A stretch of DNA of 57,327 nucleotides from Deltaproteobacteria bacterium (GTDB lineage Bacteria > Bdellovibrionota > FAC87 > UBA2466). The translations under genes were made by a program, and so were the position numbers. The notes beneath the pieces were generated by a model. That model saw only the letters and a program-made list of their open reading frames with translations, was not told where the DNA came from and ran no database searches. Below, piece after piece: positions 48,955-57,327 of the stretch. The stretch covers positions 1-57,327 of the forward strand of contig OMIX01000061.1 in assembly GCA_900299195.1 (NCBI GenBank), in the 5' to 3' direction. Positions within the stretch are counted from its first letter, which is position 1. Every line of letters starts with the position of its first letter.

Positions 48955-49911
48955 CTAAGTGTTATAAACTGACCACGGCCAGGGTCCTATGCGGGTAACC
49001 GGAACGGAGGAGGCTTTTATTGCATAGAAAACAAACCCGCTACAACTACATAAGAGTTTTTTGCAACTGGCCAATAAAGCCATATCCCTAAGAGCATCGT
49101 GAATTTGGCGATAGGGTCCAATCTCTTTTCGCTTTGCTTCCAAAATTTCCCTATTAAAATCGGAAAGGCCTTCTATTAAAACATGTCCTGCCCCACACCC
49201 CTCAGGGAAAAGATATCTGTCCGTATGATAAACCCGCTTCGGATATCTCTGCTGACAAAGAGCTAAAAATCTCGGGCTGTCGGTGCAAATAAAAAACCCT
49301 CCACTTTCTTTATCCATAGCATCAAAAAAATCTTCCATGCGGCACGGCTTTTCTAGGCGCTCTTTATCTAGAATTTCTCCATTACCAAATCGAGCATAAA
49401 CCCCAACTCGCTCACCAATTTTTGGTCGATAATAATCCAAGGTCTGTTGCAACTTAGCGCCCCACACTAAAGTTTTTTTTAGTCTACCCAATTCCGGTTT
49501 GAACTTTTTAAAAGTCGAAGCTTGGTAAATTCGTATTCCGGTTAATTCAATTTGCGTATCCAATGCCAGCTGAGGAAAAAAAGAAATAGCAAAGGTGTTT
49601 TGGGGTTCTCTACAAAGAATTTGATCTATTATTCGACTATCGGAAATGATTCGGTTATCCAAACTTTTAGAATCGAACCATTCCAATTTAAAAAGTGAGT
49701 CGATCAACTCTGAGTTGTAGCCTCCATCAAATCCCTTAAAGTAACAGGATCTTCTAAGATCAAAAAGAATTCTCAAATCATTCCAGTGATGCAGTCTTGA
49801 TAAAATAGCGTCAAAAAACCGAAACTGGCTTCCCATACCGTCCGTTTGGGAAAAATAAAGATATTTGTATTTCTGTAAAGCGTTTAACTCAACTTGTTCC
49901 GAAGGCTCCAT
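48955..49911 (-). CDS. NodZ/GT23-like fucosyltransferase-fold glycosyltransferase (probable)
   Basis: A 318-residue cytosolic protein. GVYARFGNGE (170-179), FFICTDSPRFLALCQQRYP (206-224) and a C-terminal ALRDMALLASCKKLLCSCSGF (last segment before FVFYA) fit the nodulation fucosyltransferase (NodZ) and related O-fucosyltransferase pattern: an Arg near a GNGE loop for the sugar nucleotide, then a D-S-x-R fold. It starts after the divergent nucleotidyltransferase and is upstream of the precursor promoter, so it may be its own unit. It would add a sugar to the peptide or to surface glycan. The family is probable, the sugar unknown. Confidence 0.6.
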   Translation of the reverse strand: MEPSEQVELNALQKYKYLYFSQTDGMGSQFRFFDAILSRLHHWNDLRILFDLRRSCYFKGFDGGYNSELIDSLFKLEWFDSKSLDNRIISDSRIIDQILCREPQNTFAISFFPQLALDTQIELTGIRIYQASTFKKFKPELGRLKKTLVWGAKLQQTLDYYRPKIGERVGVYARFGNGEILDKERLEKPCRMEDFFDAMDKESGGFFICTDSPRFLALCQQRYPKRVYHTDRYLFPEGCGAGHVLIEGLSDFNREILEAKRKEIGPYRQIHDALRDMALLASCKKLLCSCSGFVFYAIKASSVPVTRIGPWPWSVYNT

Positions 49912-50076
49912 ATATTATTTACCCAGTGCCCACTCAAAAATAAATGACCTCGCAAACTCACTTTGGATATTCATGGGAATGAAATAACATCTAAAGTTTG
50001 AAGCTTTTTTATTGGTACCCCATTATGTTAGCATAATAGTGAGTTTACATCCTTTCTCTCGGAGCCTTCTTTCCCC

Positions 50077-51384
50077 ATGGCCGTCGTCGATTTAAAATCC
50101 TATCCCCCTTTTGTTCTTCCTGTGCCACGACACGCCATACACCTTCCGCCTGACCCTCTCCCCTTTTGGTGGTGTGACCCTTATCAAAGGTATTTGCTCG
50201 ATTTAAGCTTTTCCCAAAATGATTTAACACCCGAAGAATTAAATTGGCTCCATCAAAACTATGAAGCGTTATTAGCCCGAATACCCACGGCTAGACTTCT
50301 TCGACTCATCGCCGAATTTAAAGATGAGTCGCTAAAACAGCACCCGGAACTCCATGAAAAGCTCCAAACCTTGACGTCATTAGCTTTGTTACACAACAAA
50401 AAAATAGTCTTTTGCCAAAATCAGCTTCTAGAAGAACTGGAAAAAAGAAGTGTCCCATCATTTCTCATAAAAGGGGCGGCACTCATTAGAAAAATTCCCG
50501 ATACTATTTACTTTCGAAACATCGGAGATGTGGATTTTTTCATTCCTGAAAATAAAGTCAAAGAAGTTCTCGAACACCTTCTAAACTTAGGGTGCCGATT
50601 TGCCCCTAACCTTCTCTTTGGAAAAACCTTTAATACGATAGAGTCTCTTTTGCCTTTTCGGCACTCTTTTGACCTCTTTGATCCCCATCATCAAGTGGGG
50701 CTCGATCTTCACTGGCATCTCTGTCCCCAATCTCCCAACTCAAAATTTGATCAAATCCTCGGTGCGTTAAAACGGACACCCCCTCCACCGGAAGCCCCGA
50801 AAACTTTGGAAGCCAACGAAATGTTCTTGTTGGCCATCGTTCATGCTTTAGGAGACCGGTGGAACCAACCCCAATCCCACTGGGTGATCGACACTTTGGC
50901 TTTAGCTCGTTACTGCCCCAACGAAATAGATTGGAAAAAAATATTCTGGCTAGCTAAGAAAACTGAGTATGTCGCTTTTATTCAACTGGCTCTTAAGTTT
51001 CTTCACGAAATCGACCCCGAAACCATTCCCCAAACGTGGATTAAAAAATCAAAGAAGCTTAGGTTAACCTTCAAAGAAAAGCTGGACCGTTTCTTTTTAA
51101 CTCAGATGAGACGCAATGTAGAGTTAAGGGGACTGTCTCGATTTATCATGGGTATTTACCGAACCGAGTTTTTCAGAGCCCGTGGATTCACCCTCAACAC
51201 TTTAAGAATTTATACTTATTACTACTCCCACAACGAATGTCACCTAGCTATCCACAAACGGTTTTTAAATTATCGTCAACGAGTTATCATTCCATCCCTT
51301 AAGAAATACTGGAGCCACGCAAAGGAAACCTTATTAGGAAGGTTTAACTTCATCCTGTTCTGGAAAAAACATTTAAATTCCTAA
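50077..51384 (+). CDS. NTP_transf_5-family nucleotidyltransferase (PF14907 type)
   Basis: A 435-residue protein with the NTP_transf_5 pattern: SFLIKGAALIRKI (the LKGxAL part), then FRNIGDVDFFIPENK with Asp151 and Asp153 as metal ligands, GLDLHWHLC further on, and MFLLAIVHALGDRW. The CGGAGCC site lies about 12 bases before the start. PF14907 proteins accompany HprK-like kinases in lasso peptide loci, where the pseudomycoidin member adds to a phosphorylated C-terminal Ser. It diverges from the glycosyltransferase gene. It may act on the peptide after the kinase; the donor is unknown. Confidence 0.85.
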   Translation: MAVVDLKSYPPFVLPVPRHAIHLPPDPLPFWWCDPYQRYLLDLSFSQNDLTPEELNWLHQNYEALLARIPTARLLRLIAEFKDESLKQHPELHEKLQTLTSLALLHNKKIVFCQNQLLEELEKRSVPSFLIKGAALIRKIPDTIYFRNIGDVDFFIPENKVKEVLEHLLNLGCRFAPNLLFGKTFNTIESLLPFRHSFDLFDPHHQVGLDLHWHLCPQSPNSKFDQILGALKRTPPPPEAPKTLEANEMFLLAIVHALGDRWNQPQSHWVIDTLALARYCPNEIDWKKIFWLAKKTEYVAFIQLALKFLHEIDPETIPQTWIKKSKKLRLTFKEKLDRFFLTQMRRNVELRGLSRFIMGIYRTEFFRARGFTLNTLRIYTYYYSHNECHLAIHKRFLNYRQRVIIPSLKKYWSHAKETLLGRFNFILFWKKHLNS

Positions 51385-53901
51385 CCAAGCTAAAAACTTC
51401 TCCCAAAGAGTTGGGTTAGTTTTTGAAAGAACTGTGGCTTCGGAAAGCAGTGTCCTCTTTTGGTTTTTACTCAATTCCATTTTTTGCCTATCTTTGGTTT
51501 CCCGATTTTTCTTACTTAGTTTACCCTCTGGAGACTCCATGAGCTCTGTGATATCGGATTTTTTACCCGCACCCTCTGAAGGATATAATTCTTCCAAAAA
51601 CTGACTCAACGAATCTAAGGTGGGTTGCAATCCAAGTTGACTCCAAATCGAATCGGAATCCGTTTTAAACTCTGGGTTTTCTCCTCCTGAAACATCCAGG
51701 GACCCAAGATCCCCACTCACCCCCTTCAACTTTTCAAAGCTGGCCTGGGTGGCTGCCCCCTCATTGCCTTCCCCATTTCCATCGGAACCCTTTTTTGGGA
51801 CTGCGTTACCTTTAGTGGAGACTGGCGAAAACGTCCGTAAATCACTGTTTAAAGCATAAGCGGTACCTTCCGATTTATTTTTATCTAACTCGGTAGTCAC
51901 AGAAGAAGGAGAAGATGCAAAATTGTTGGTCGTGGAATAAGTGGAATAAAAAGTCCCATAGCTTTGGGGTTCTCTTCGAGCTTCTTCTTGGTTCTTTTCT
52001 AGCACACTTAAATTTTTACCTTTGCCTTTTTGCCTGAGGCTAAATCCAGAACCATCCTCAACATTCGCTGCTTCCTCATCACTACCCAAGGCCTGCTGAC
52101 TAGCTTCTTTGTTAGCCAAATTGTTTGAAGGATTCACTTTAAAGTCATTTCTTGGAGAACTTCCCATTCCACCGTTAGGCGGAAAACTAGGCCAGCTCGA
52201 GGAACCATTTGGGCCATTAACTAAAGGAGGAGCCACTGAAGTTGTTGGCGCAATGCTAGAACTCTCTATTCCCTTAAGCAAATTGATGGAAGAAATTCCC
52301 CTTGGGGTAACCTCCTTCTGCCCATTCTTTCCAGCTCCAAAGGTGGGTACTCTCATATTTTTTGAATTAATTTTTTCTATTTCCGAATCATGTGATTCTT
52401 CCACGATCTTGGAATCGACTTTCTGCAAATCCTCAGAAGCTATCGGCCCGGAAGATGAATGATTACCCAAGGCATGGGGTCCTGAATCTAGAAAATCAGG
52501 TTTAAAGGAACGCTCCTCGACTTCAGATGGCTTCTTATCTGAGCTATTCACTGTTTTTGGATTGTTGTCCTTGGCCAAAATAGTGTTTTCCTGAGTTGTC
52601 GGGTTTTGAGCAACTTCTGTTTTGTTCTTTTCACCCTCGTTCAAAAGGGCTCTCAAAGAATTTTCAGTATCAGAAAGTTTTTGTAAGGACCCTAGATAAG
52701 AATGAGCAAGATTAGGCCCCGTGTTTCCATCTGATTGAGCCTTCTCCAATAGGTTTAAACGAGCATTGTTTAAATCTGCAATCGTATCTAATATACTTTG
52801 TCGTTGTGGAAAAAACGGGTTTAAATTTTGGGAATCATTTCGCATCTGCGATATTTTTGAATTAGCATTATCGACCAAAAAATTAGTTCTCTTTATGACT
52901 TGATTGATTTCTTGATTTTCTTGGGCCAACGCCCAAAGTTTATTTTTATTTGCTAGATAAGGTTCCTTATCGAGTAGGCCTTCTTGTTCCAAATGTTTAT
53001 AAAACTGCCCCATGGATTGTAATATTGCCCGCCGGTAACTCAGAGCCAAAGCCTTCCTGTTAGGTTCTGAATTTTTATCAGCAAGGATGCCCCTAAGCCC
53101 TTTATCCATTTCCAGAATATACTGAATGTCATCTTCGTGTTCTAAATGGAATAGAGGCATATCGGAATCACTTAAGTTAAGAAACTTTTGGTAATACCGG
53201 TCTACGACTGTCTTAATCTGTGCAACGTCCGCTCGATTAGCACCTTTAAGGTTAATTTCCAGGTTTAATCCTGGACGAATTTCCGATAAAAACGTAAGTT
53301 CACCCAACCACGCATAAGTTTGAATAGCCCGCTTTGTGGGATCTTTTTCCTTTGAAATACGTTCCTCCCAATCTTGTAACCGCTTTAATGATAGTTTAAT
53401 TCTATCTATGTTTGATTGATGAGGCACATCCTGAGTGTGGTTTCCCAACGACTGATTAAAAATAGAATCCTTAGCTGGAAAAACTAAGTTAAAAGCTTTT
53501 ATTGCTTCTCCTTGTTTGGCTACCACCACATTTTGTGAATTCGTAGTTTGTAAGCTCTGTTGTGATTGTTTGAGGAGTTGATCGTAAACCCCTCGGTCAG
53601 ACGGCTTGATATGAGGCGCTAACTTTTGAAGACTTTCCCATTGTTTTTTTAAAGCAACCTGTCTCTCCTTCTCACCGTAAGTTCCTGAACCCGCTAAATC
53701 AAGAAGCCGCTTCATTTTTTGGTACGCTTCAGATGTTTCGTTGAATTCGATGTAACCAGAACCACTCGTAATCCCCCAGGAATCTGCAGTGAGCATTTCA
53801 TCGTGACTTGCCTGGGGTAAAGCCACCGGCGAACAAAGAAGCCAGCTAATTCCCATTATTTTTAAAGGCAGGACTTTTACCCTTTTAATTTCGATACCCA
53901 T
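51373..53901 (-). CDS. Large exported low-complexity protein of unknown function
   Basis: Start set at ATG 53901, at a signal peptide (VLPLKIMGISWLLCSPVALPQ); an upstream ATG at 53961 adds 20 residues. The product is 842 residues. Residues 60-400 are helical and coiled-coil-like (LQKLAPHIKPSDRGVYDQLL, LAENQEINQVIKRTN-type helices), and residues 430-790 are Ser, Asn, Gly and Pro-rich low complexity. The C-terminal end is charged with a short helix (LWEKFLAWLGI). No enzyme motif. It converges with the nucleotidyltransferase gene by 12 bases. A surface or periplasmic structural role is possible. Confidence 0.6.
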   Translation of the reverse strand: MGIEIKRVKVLPLKIMGISWLLCSPVALPQASHDEMLTADSWGITSGSGYIEFNETSEAYQKMKRLLDLAGSGTYGEKERQVALKKQWESLQKLAPHIKPSDRGVYDQLLKQSQQSLQTTNSQNVVVAKQGEAIKAFNLVFPAKDSIFNQSLGNHTQDVPHQSNIDRIKLSLKRLQDWEERISKEKDPTKRAIQTYAWLGELTFLSEIRPGLNLEINLKGANRADVAQIKTVVDRYYQKFLNLSDSDMPLFHLEHEDDIQYILEMDKGLRGILADKNSEPNRKALALSYRRAILQSMGQFYKHLEQEGLLDKEPYLANKNKLWALAQENQEINQVIKRTNFLVDNANSKISQMRNDSQNLNPFFPQRQSILDTIADLNNARLNLLEKAQSDGNTGPNLAHSYLGSLQKLSDTENSLRALLNEGEKNKTEVAQNPTTQENTILAKDNNPKTVNSSDKKPSEVEERSFKPDFLDSGPHALGNHSSSGPIASEDLQKVDSKIVEESHDSEIEKINSKNMRVPTFGAGKNGQKEVTPRGISSINLLKGIESSSIAPTTSVAPPLVNGPNGSSSWPSFPPNGGMGSSPRNDFKVNPSNNLANKEASQQALGSDEEAANVEDGSGFSLRQKGKGKNLSVLEKNQEEARREPQSYGTFYSTYSTTNNFASSPSSVTTELDKNKSEGTAYALNSDLRTFSPVSTKGNAVPKKGSDGNGEGNEGAATQASFEKLKGVSGDLGSLDVSGGENPEFKTDSDSIWSQLGLQPTLDSLSQFLEELYPSEGAGKKSDITELMESPEGKLSKKNRETKDRQKMELSKNQKRTLLSEATVLSKTNPTLWEKFLAWLGI

Positions 53902-54228
53902 GCTGTCTCCCCCACTAGCGCAAAACCTAAAAAAATCAGATGTTGTCACTAGAGGCTGCAATCCGCAGACCGAGAGTCAACAAAGCTAGGTAACCTCTTG
54001 ATCTCAAGTCGAAGCCCACGAGATTTCAACCCTTTAACTCAAATGAAAAATTAAATTTCGGCTCAATTGTGTTTCCAAATTGTCTACGCAGTTAGCAGCA
54101 GTCCTGACTAAAGCACATTAATTCCTAAACCTATAAATCATGAGATTAATGAACCTTTTTTGGGATTGATGAGGAGACAGGAAAAGGGACTGTACAAACT
54201 TTGGACGAACTTTACGTGTTTTCTTTAT
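53902..54228. other. 327-base gap without a recognised gene
   Basis: This gap lies between the 5' end of the large exported protein gene and the 3' end of the lipase-like gene, both on the minus strand. It must contain the former's promoter. No hexamer pair, tRNA, small ORF with a ribosome site, or strong hairpin was found. It is AT-rich. Confidence 0.6.
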
Positions 54229-56556
54229 TTATTTGAAGGGACTTCTTCGTTTTAATTCTCGTATTTTACGAACCTCGTCTTCTGTTCGGTTTACCCAAAG
54301 ACCAGCCTCAACCATAGAATCGGGAGGTACGAAATCCAAAATTTCTTGAATCTCTCTTTGAAGCCACATATCCCCTGAAGAAAAAACCTCTCTAAGCCCT
54401 CTTTTGTAACCCTGTTCTTTCTCCCAGTGAAGTCGAGCCTCTAATAACGGCGCAAGATATTTACGCCAATTTTTACCAAAATCGCGATCAATACTTTTTT
54501 GAGCCATCAAGCCAATATTTCGGCTGATGCCATTCACCAGCACATTTGGAATTTGGATTCGCCGAGAGGGTTCTGCATTTTCAACCCCGTTTCGAACAAA
54601 TCCCGCATTGATAGAGCTCGCTATTAAATGTTTTCCAATTGAAGGGAAAAAGGCTTTCTCGCCTTTGATATCCAGAAGATCCCCTAAAAAATCCCCAACC
54701 ATCGAAACAGGGTCTCCAGGTAAACGATAATTTTCTATTTGAATGGGGACTACTTCTGCTCCTTCCTTGAACTTATTGTTGTTTAATCCTTTCACTTCAA
54801 ACACAGCATCTTTGGAGTAATTCGGATCTTGTCGAACTATGCTCGCTCCGCCAATGGCCATCCAGCTAACGACAGAAATCTCGCCATAAAGATTCGGGTC
54901 CCAATCTTTTCCTCGACTCAAATTCTTACCTTTTTCCATTTTCCTTAATTCTTTAGCCCTTTTCGAAACATAGTAGCTAAACGCCTGAGCCAAACCTCCT
55001 CCCAAACTGTGCCCAGTCACTAATATAGGGATTCTATTTTCAACATCTTTGGCGGCTTCATTCACCAAACGAAGAAACTGGGGGCTATCCACTTGAATCC
55101 TTCCTAAACCTAAATCTGCCCAGAAATCTTTCGCAGTTTGGCTTCCACCAAAAGCATAAACTTTGGAATATCGGTGGTCCTTAGATTCTTCGCGATAGAC
55201 TGCTGCCTTAAGCCCGGTTCTGGGGTCAGAAACAGTTTCAACCACCTCATACCCTACAGGCACAGATTTATCCCATTGAATCCGCTGCTCCGCCAACTCT
55301 TTACCGTCGATAGGTTTTGAGGCGACTAAAAATCTAGACTTTTCAGCATCTGGCAAAGAATACACATGACGAGAAAAAGTATAGGCATCCAACGCTCTGC
55401 CCACTCTACCTTTGCCTTTTTCTTCAGCAGTTTGAAACCATTTTAAATTCGTTGAACTGCTGTCTTCTTTTTTTTCTTCGGGGTTCAAACTTTGAATTAT
55501 TTGTTCTGTCGCTCTGGAAAGAGCAAAGTCACCATTTCTTTTTAACACCTTAGTTTGTCCGGCAGATAAATAGGCCGAAGGAATCGTATCATGATAATTT
55601 AACTGCGTGACCGCGAGTGCCTTAACTTCAGTCACTGGCTCTTTCTCGATGATCAAATGAAATAGGTTTAGAACCTCTGGGGTGACATAACTTACTTGTC
55701 CTAGAAGATGTACAGCTCGAGCTCGTACTGAGGGAGTATCAGATCGAAGCAGTTCTCGAATCACAGTAAGTTGCTTTTGATGTTCTATCCATTTTCGTCG
55801 AATGGTTATCGGAGAAATCCCCTTCTTCTTTTCAAATTGCTGCCAAACATCCAAAGATTTCCCAATCAAAAAATGTTCGAGAGGCGATTGTTTCCATTCC
55901 AGTGACATGAACTGAGAGTCATTTAAACTATGGAGTTCAAGCCAAAATTCGGAATGTTCAAAAACGTTAAATTCATTGAGGTCTTCTTTGAGATCTTCCA
56001 GCATTCCCTTGCTGTAATTGATTCTGTAACCCAGCGATAATAGCCCTTGCCGTCCCAGTCGACGGACTGCTCGATTCGGATGTTCCAGTAACTCCTCAAG
56101 AATCTCAATCTTTTTATGGCCTTCTAATAAAAGTAAATCTTTAAAGGATTCCGCTCTTATCTTAGGATCTGACGACCGAATTCCCACCCTGATTTCCTTT
56201 GGCATCTTCTCCTGACTTTTCTTGGCTTTAACGAGAAATTTGGTGTGTCCCAATAGTTCAGAATATAATGTTTTACTTAAGGGCCTAAACATCGATTGGT
56301 TTTGTATTTGTTGAATTTTTAAACGAGACAGTTCGATGTTTTCCGGAGTCAGAGGTTGACTTGCAATAACAGCAATCAAATCCTCATCAAAGGGTTCAAC
56401 TGCCTTACCGATAGTTTCGGCGGTTTGTCTGAGTATTTTTTGAGTCAGCCTCGAAAACAAACCGGCACAACGCTTTTCGTCAGCTTGAATGGACGAAGTA
56501 AAGGTCAATCCAAATATGAGCAGAATAAAGTGATGTAAAATCAAGCTGGGCGGCAT
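54229..56556 (-). CDS. Secreted lipase-like (class 3 fold) protein with helical-repeat N-terminal half
   Basis: A 775-residue protein with a signal peptide (LILHHFILLIFGLTFTSSIQA). Residues 120-360 are helical repeats of HEAT type (EELLEHPNRAVRRLGRQGL, LLRSDTPSVRARAVHLLG). The C-terminal half holds an alpha/beta hydrolase with the nucleophile elbow VTGHSLGGGLAQAF, and Asp (LPGDPVSM) and His (GKHLIAS) candidates further on, as in class 3 lipases. The HEAT-like part could bind a partner or lid the enzyme. It is divergent from the LRR gene at 56833. The substrate is unknown. Confidence 0.8.
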   Translation of the reverse strand: MPPSLILHHFILLIFGLTFTSSIQADEKRCAGLFSRLTQKILRQTAETIGKAVEPFDEDLIAVIASQPLTPENIELSRLKIQQIQNQSMFRPLSKTLYSELLGHTKFLVKAKKSQEKMPKEIRVGIRSSDPKIRAESFKDLLLLEGHKKIEILEELLEHPNRAVRRLGRQGLLSLGYRINYSKGMLEDLKEDLNEFNVFEHSEFWLELHSLNDSQFMSLEWKQSPLEHFLIGKSLDVWQQFEKKKGISPITIRRKWIEHQKQLTVIRELLRSDTPSVRARAVHLLGQVSYVTPEVLNLFHLIIEKEPVTEVKALAVTQLNYHDTIPSAYLSAGQTKVLKRNGDFALSRATEQIIQSLNPEEKKEDSSSTNLKWFQTAEEKGKGRVGRALDAYTFSRHVYSLPDAEKSRFLVASKPIDGKELAEQRIQWDKSVPVGYEVVETVSDPRTGLKAAVYREESKDHRYSKVYAFGGSQTAKDFWADLGLGRIQVDSPQFLRLVNEAAKDVENRIPILVTGHSLGGGLAQAFSYYVSKRAKELRKMEKGKNLSRGKDWDPNLYGEISVVSWMAIGGASIVRQDPNYSKDAVFEVKGLNNNKFKEGAEVVPIQIENYRLPGDPVSMVGDFLGDLLDIKGEKAFFPSIGKHLIASSINAGFVRNGVENAEPSRRIQIPNVLVNGISRNIGLMAQKSIDRDFGKNWRKYLAPLLEARLHWEKEQGYKRGLREVFSSGDMWLQREIQEILDFVPPDSMVEAGLWVNRTEDEVRKIRELKRRSPFK

Positions 56557-56689
56557 ACTCGTGGAAGAGCAACCCTAATGCCACCTTAATTCTCTTTAAT
56601 TTCTTTTATTCTAATAACTTAACAGCACTTAGAATTGTGAATTTCGCACACTCTGTACACAGTTCCCTAACTCTATCGATTTGGGTCTG

Positions 56690-56707
56690 GTAAGTTCGCG
56701 AACCTAC
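56690..56707. promoter_or_regulatory. Palindrome upstream of LRR gene, possible operator
   Basis: GTTCGCGAAC (56694-56703) is a perfect 10-bp palindrome extended by GTA and TAC on each side. It is in the divergent gap between the lipase-like and LRR genes. No regulator is known for it; a dimeric repressor site is one possibility. The rest of the 56557-56832 gap shows nothing else clear. Confidence 0.3.
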
Positions 56708-56832
56708 ATGAAAGTTAAAAAGTATGCTTTTTGTCTACAATGAGATCAGAAGCCACCTGGGTTTTTACAGATTGTGTGGGTCACAATTTTGGGGGTTTGG
56801 CAGGTCTTGGTAGATCGATTACGCTTTATCCT

Positions 56833-57327
56833 ATGAAAAAAAATAACTTGTTAAAATGGGGACTTGTGAGTCGTTTTATTTTGTGCCTTTCTCTCTGGGC
56901 TTCAGCACAATCCAGCCAGGCTCATTCCAAAAATTTATTTTTTGAAATGTGTATGAAGCCCCCCTCTCAGGCAGACCAATCCACCATTGAAATCATGAAT
57001 TGGCGGGCGGGTTTGGACATGAAAACAAAAGATGAAAGAATCTGTTCACAGGCAGCCGACCAATTAAAAAGTTTGGTCCATCTTCGACTTGACCGGACCC
57101 CTTTTGATCCCTGGTGGGAACTCAGCTCTTTAAATCCGGTTGCGACACAACCGCAACTTCTTTCCCTATCAGGTTCTCACAATCATTTTTCAGATCTCGC
57201 TCCACTCAAGGGGTTATCTCAATTGCAAACCCTTATTTTTTGGGACAATGAAATTGAGAACTTAGAACCTATTTCATCTTTAAAAAATCTTTCACACTTA
57301 ATTCTGACCAAGAACCAAATCACTTCT
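56833..57327 (+). CDS. Secreted leucine-rich repeat protein, N-terminal part (cut by window end)
   Basis: Reading from ATG 56833 gives 165 residues to the window edge. A signal peptide (ILCLSLWASAQSSQA) is followed by a cap with Cys (FFEMCMKPP) and then LRRs of about 22 residues: HFSDLAPLKGLSQLQTLIFW, NEIENLEPISSLKNLSHLIL, then NQITS. The NxIxxLxPLxxLxxLxxLxL form is the bacterial (internalin-like) type. Its repeats probably bind protein ligands on the outside. The end is missing. Confidence 0.85.
   Translation, partial: MKKNNLLKWGLVSRFILCLSLWASAQSSQAHSKNLFFEMCMKPPSQADQSTIEIMNWRAGLDMKTKDERICSQAADQLKSLVHLRLDRTPFDPWWELSSLNPVATQPQLLSLSGSHNHFSDLAPLKGLSQLQTLIFWDNEIENLEPISSLKNLSHLILTKNQITS

Noticed and set aside
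1-57327. CRISPR array, rRNA genes, prophage or insertion-sequence transposase
   Set aside because: No regularly spaced repeats, no rRNA sequence and no integrase or transposase-like frame was seen; only the AbiE pair and the 92-bp repeat hint at mobility.

Overview
The window is a gene-dense chromosomal segment with mid-to-low GC by eye. Most gaps are shorter than 150 bases, and many neighbouring genes overlap by 4 to 20 bases. The mix of genes suggests a Gram-negative bacterium, most likely from the Bdellovibrionota/Oligoflexia or a related former delta-proteobacterial group. The evidence is many secreted or lipid-anchored hydrolases, type IV-pilin-like proteins, a DUF1302-type outer-membrane barrel with a LolA-like partner, and a ribosome hibernation factor fused to a cold-shock domain. 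This taxonomic placement is inference; no marker gene settles it.

Layout. 1-1030: AbiE-type toxin-antitoxin (toxin cut by the edge), its inverted-repeat operator, and tRNA-Ser(CGA). 1075-9334: housekeeping and envelope genes (lysine-aminomutase-like radical SAM protein, YihY membrane protein, penicillin-acylase-type Ntn hydrolase, HAD phosphatase, IspH, VanZ-like protein). 9467-14376: an envelope export module (LolA-like protein, DUF1302 barrel, FtsX-type permease, LolD-type ATPase). 14453-18563: phosphoribosyltransferase, HPF-cold-shock fusion, secreted PLD nuclease, papain-like protease, SOUL protein. 20388-21650: a Fic-like gene with a PqqD-like gene. 24132-24748: a guanine-class purine riboswitch directly in front of a secreted HNH nuclease. 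25380-30411: ornithine aminotransferase, M28 peptidase and secreted proteins of unknown role. 30491-35547: a catabolic operon (2OG/Fe oxygenase, aldehyde dehydrogenase, BCCT transporter, methylaspartate ammonia-lyase). 35644-40656: four genes of a pilin-like assembly, one ending in a Hint domain. 42870-44499: an OxyR, rubredoxin and rubrerythrin peroxide-defence cluster.

The most unusual region is 45617-51384. It looks like a ribosomally made peptide (RiPP-like) locus without any classical cyclase. A 65-residue candidate precursor carries a YxxPxL leader motif of the kind recognised by PqqD-type RRE domains, followed by a Pro/Gly-rich tail ending in Tyr-Gly-Ser. Its last codons overlap the start of a PqqD-like gene, which in turn overlaps a gene for a protein with a degenerate Fic core (HLAIDATSRTTR). 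Around it lie an HprK-like kinase, a second PqqD-like protein, an S26-type signal peptidase, a NodZ/GT23-like glycosyltransferase and an NTP_transf_5 nucleotidyltransferase. HprK-like kinases and these nucleotidyltransferases are known to modify the C-terminal Ser of some lasso peptides. Here the same enzyme types surround a non-lasso peptide, together with a Fic-fold protein. The Fic plus PqqD pair is repeated at 20388-21650 without a visible precursor, so the pair behaves as a unit.

Limits. All family calls were made by reading motifs; no database search or structure prediction was run. Promoter and operator calls are pattern matches only.
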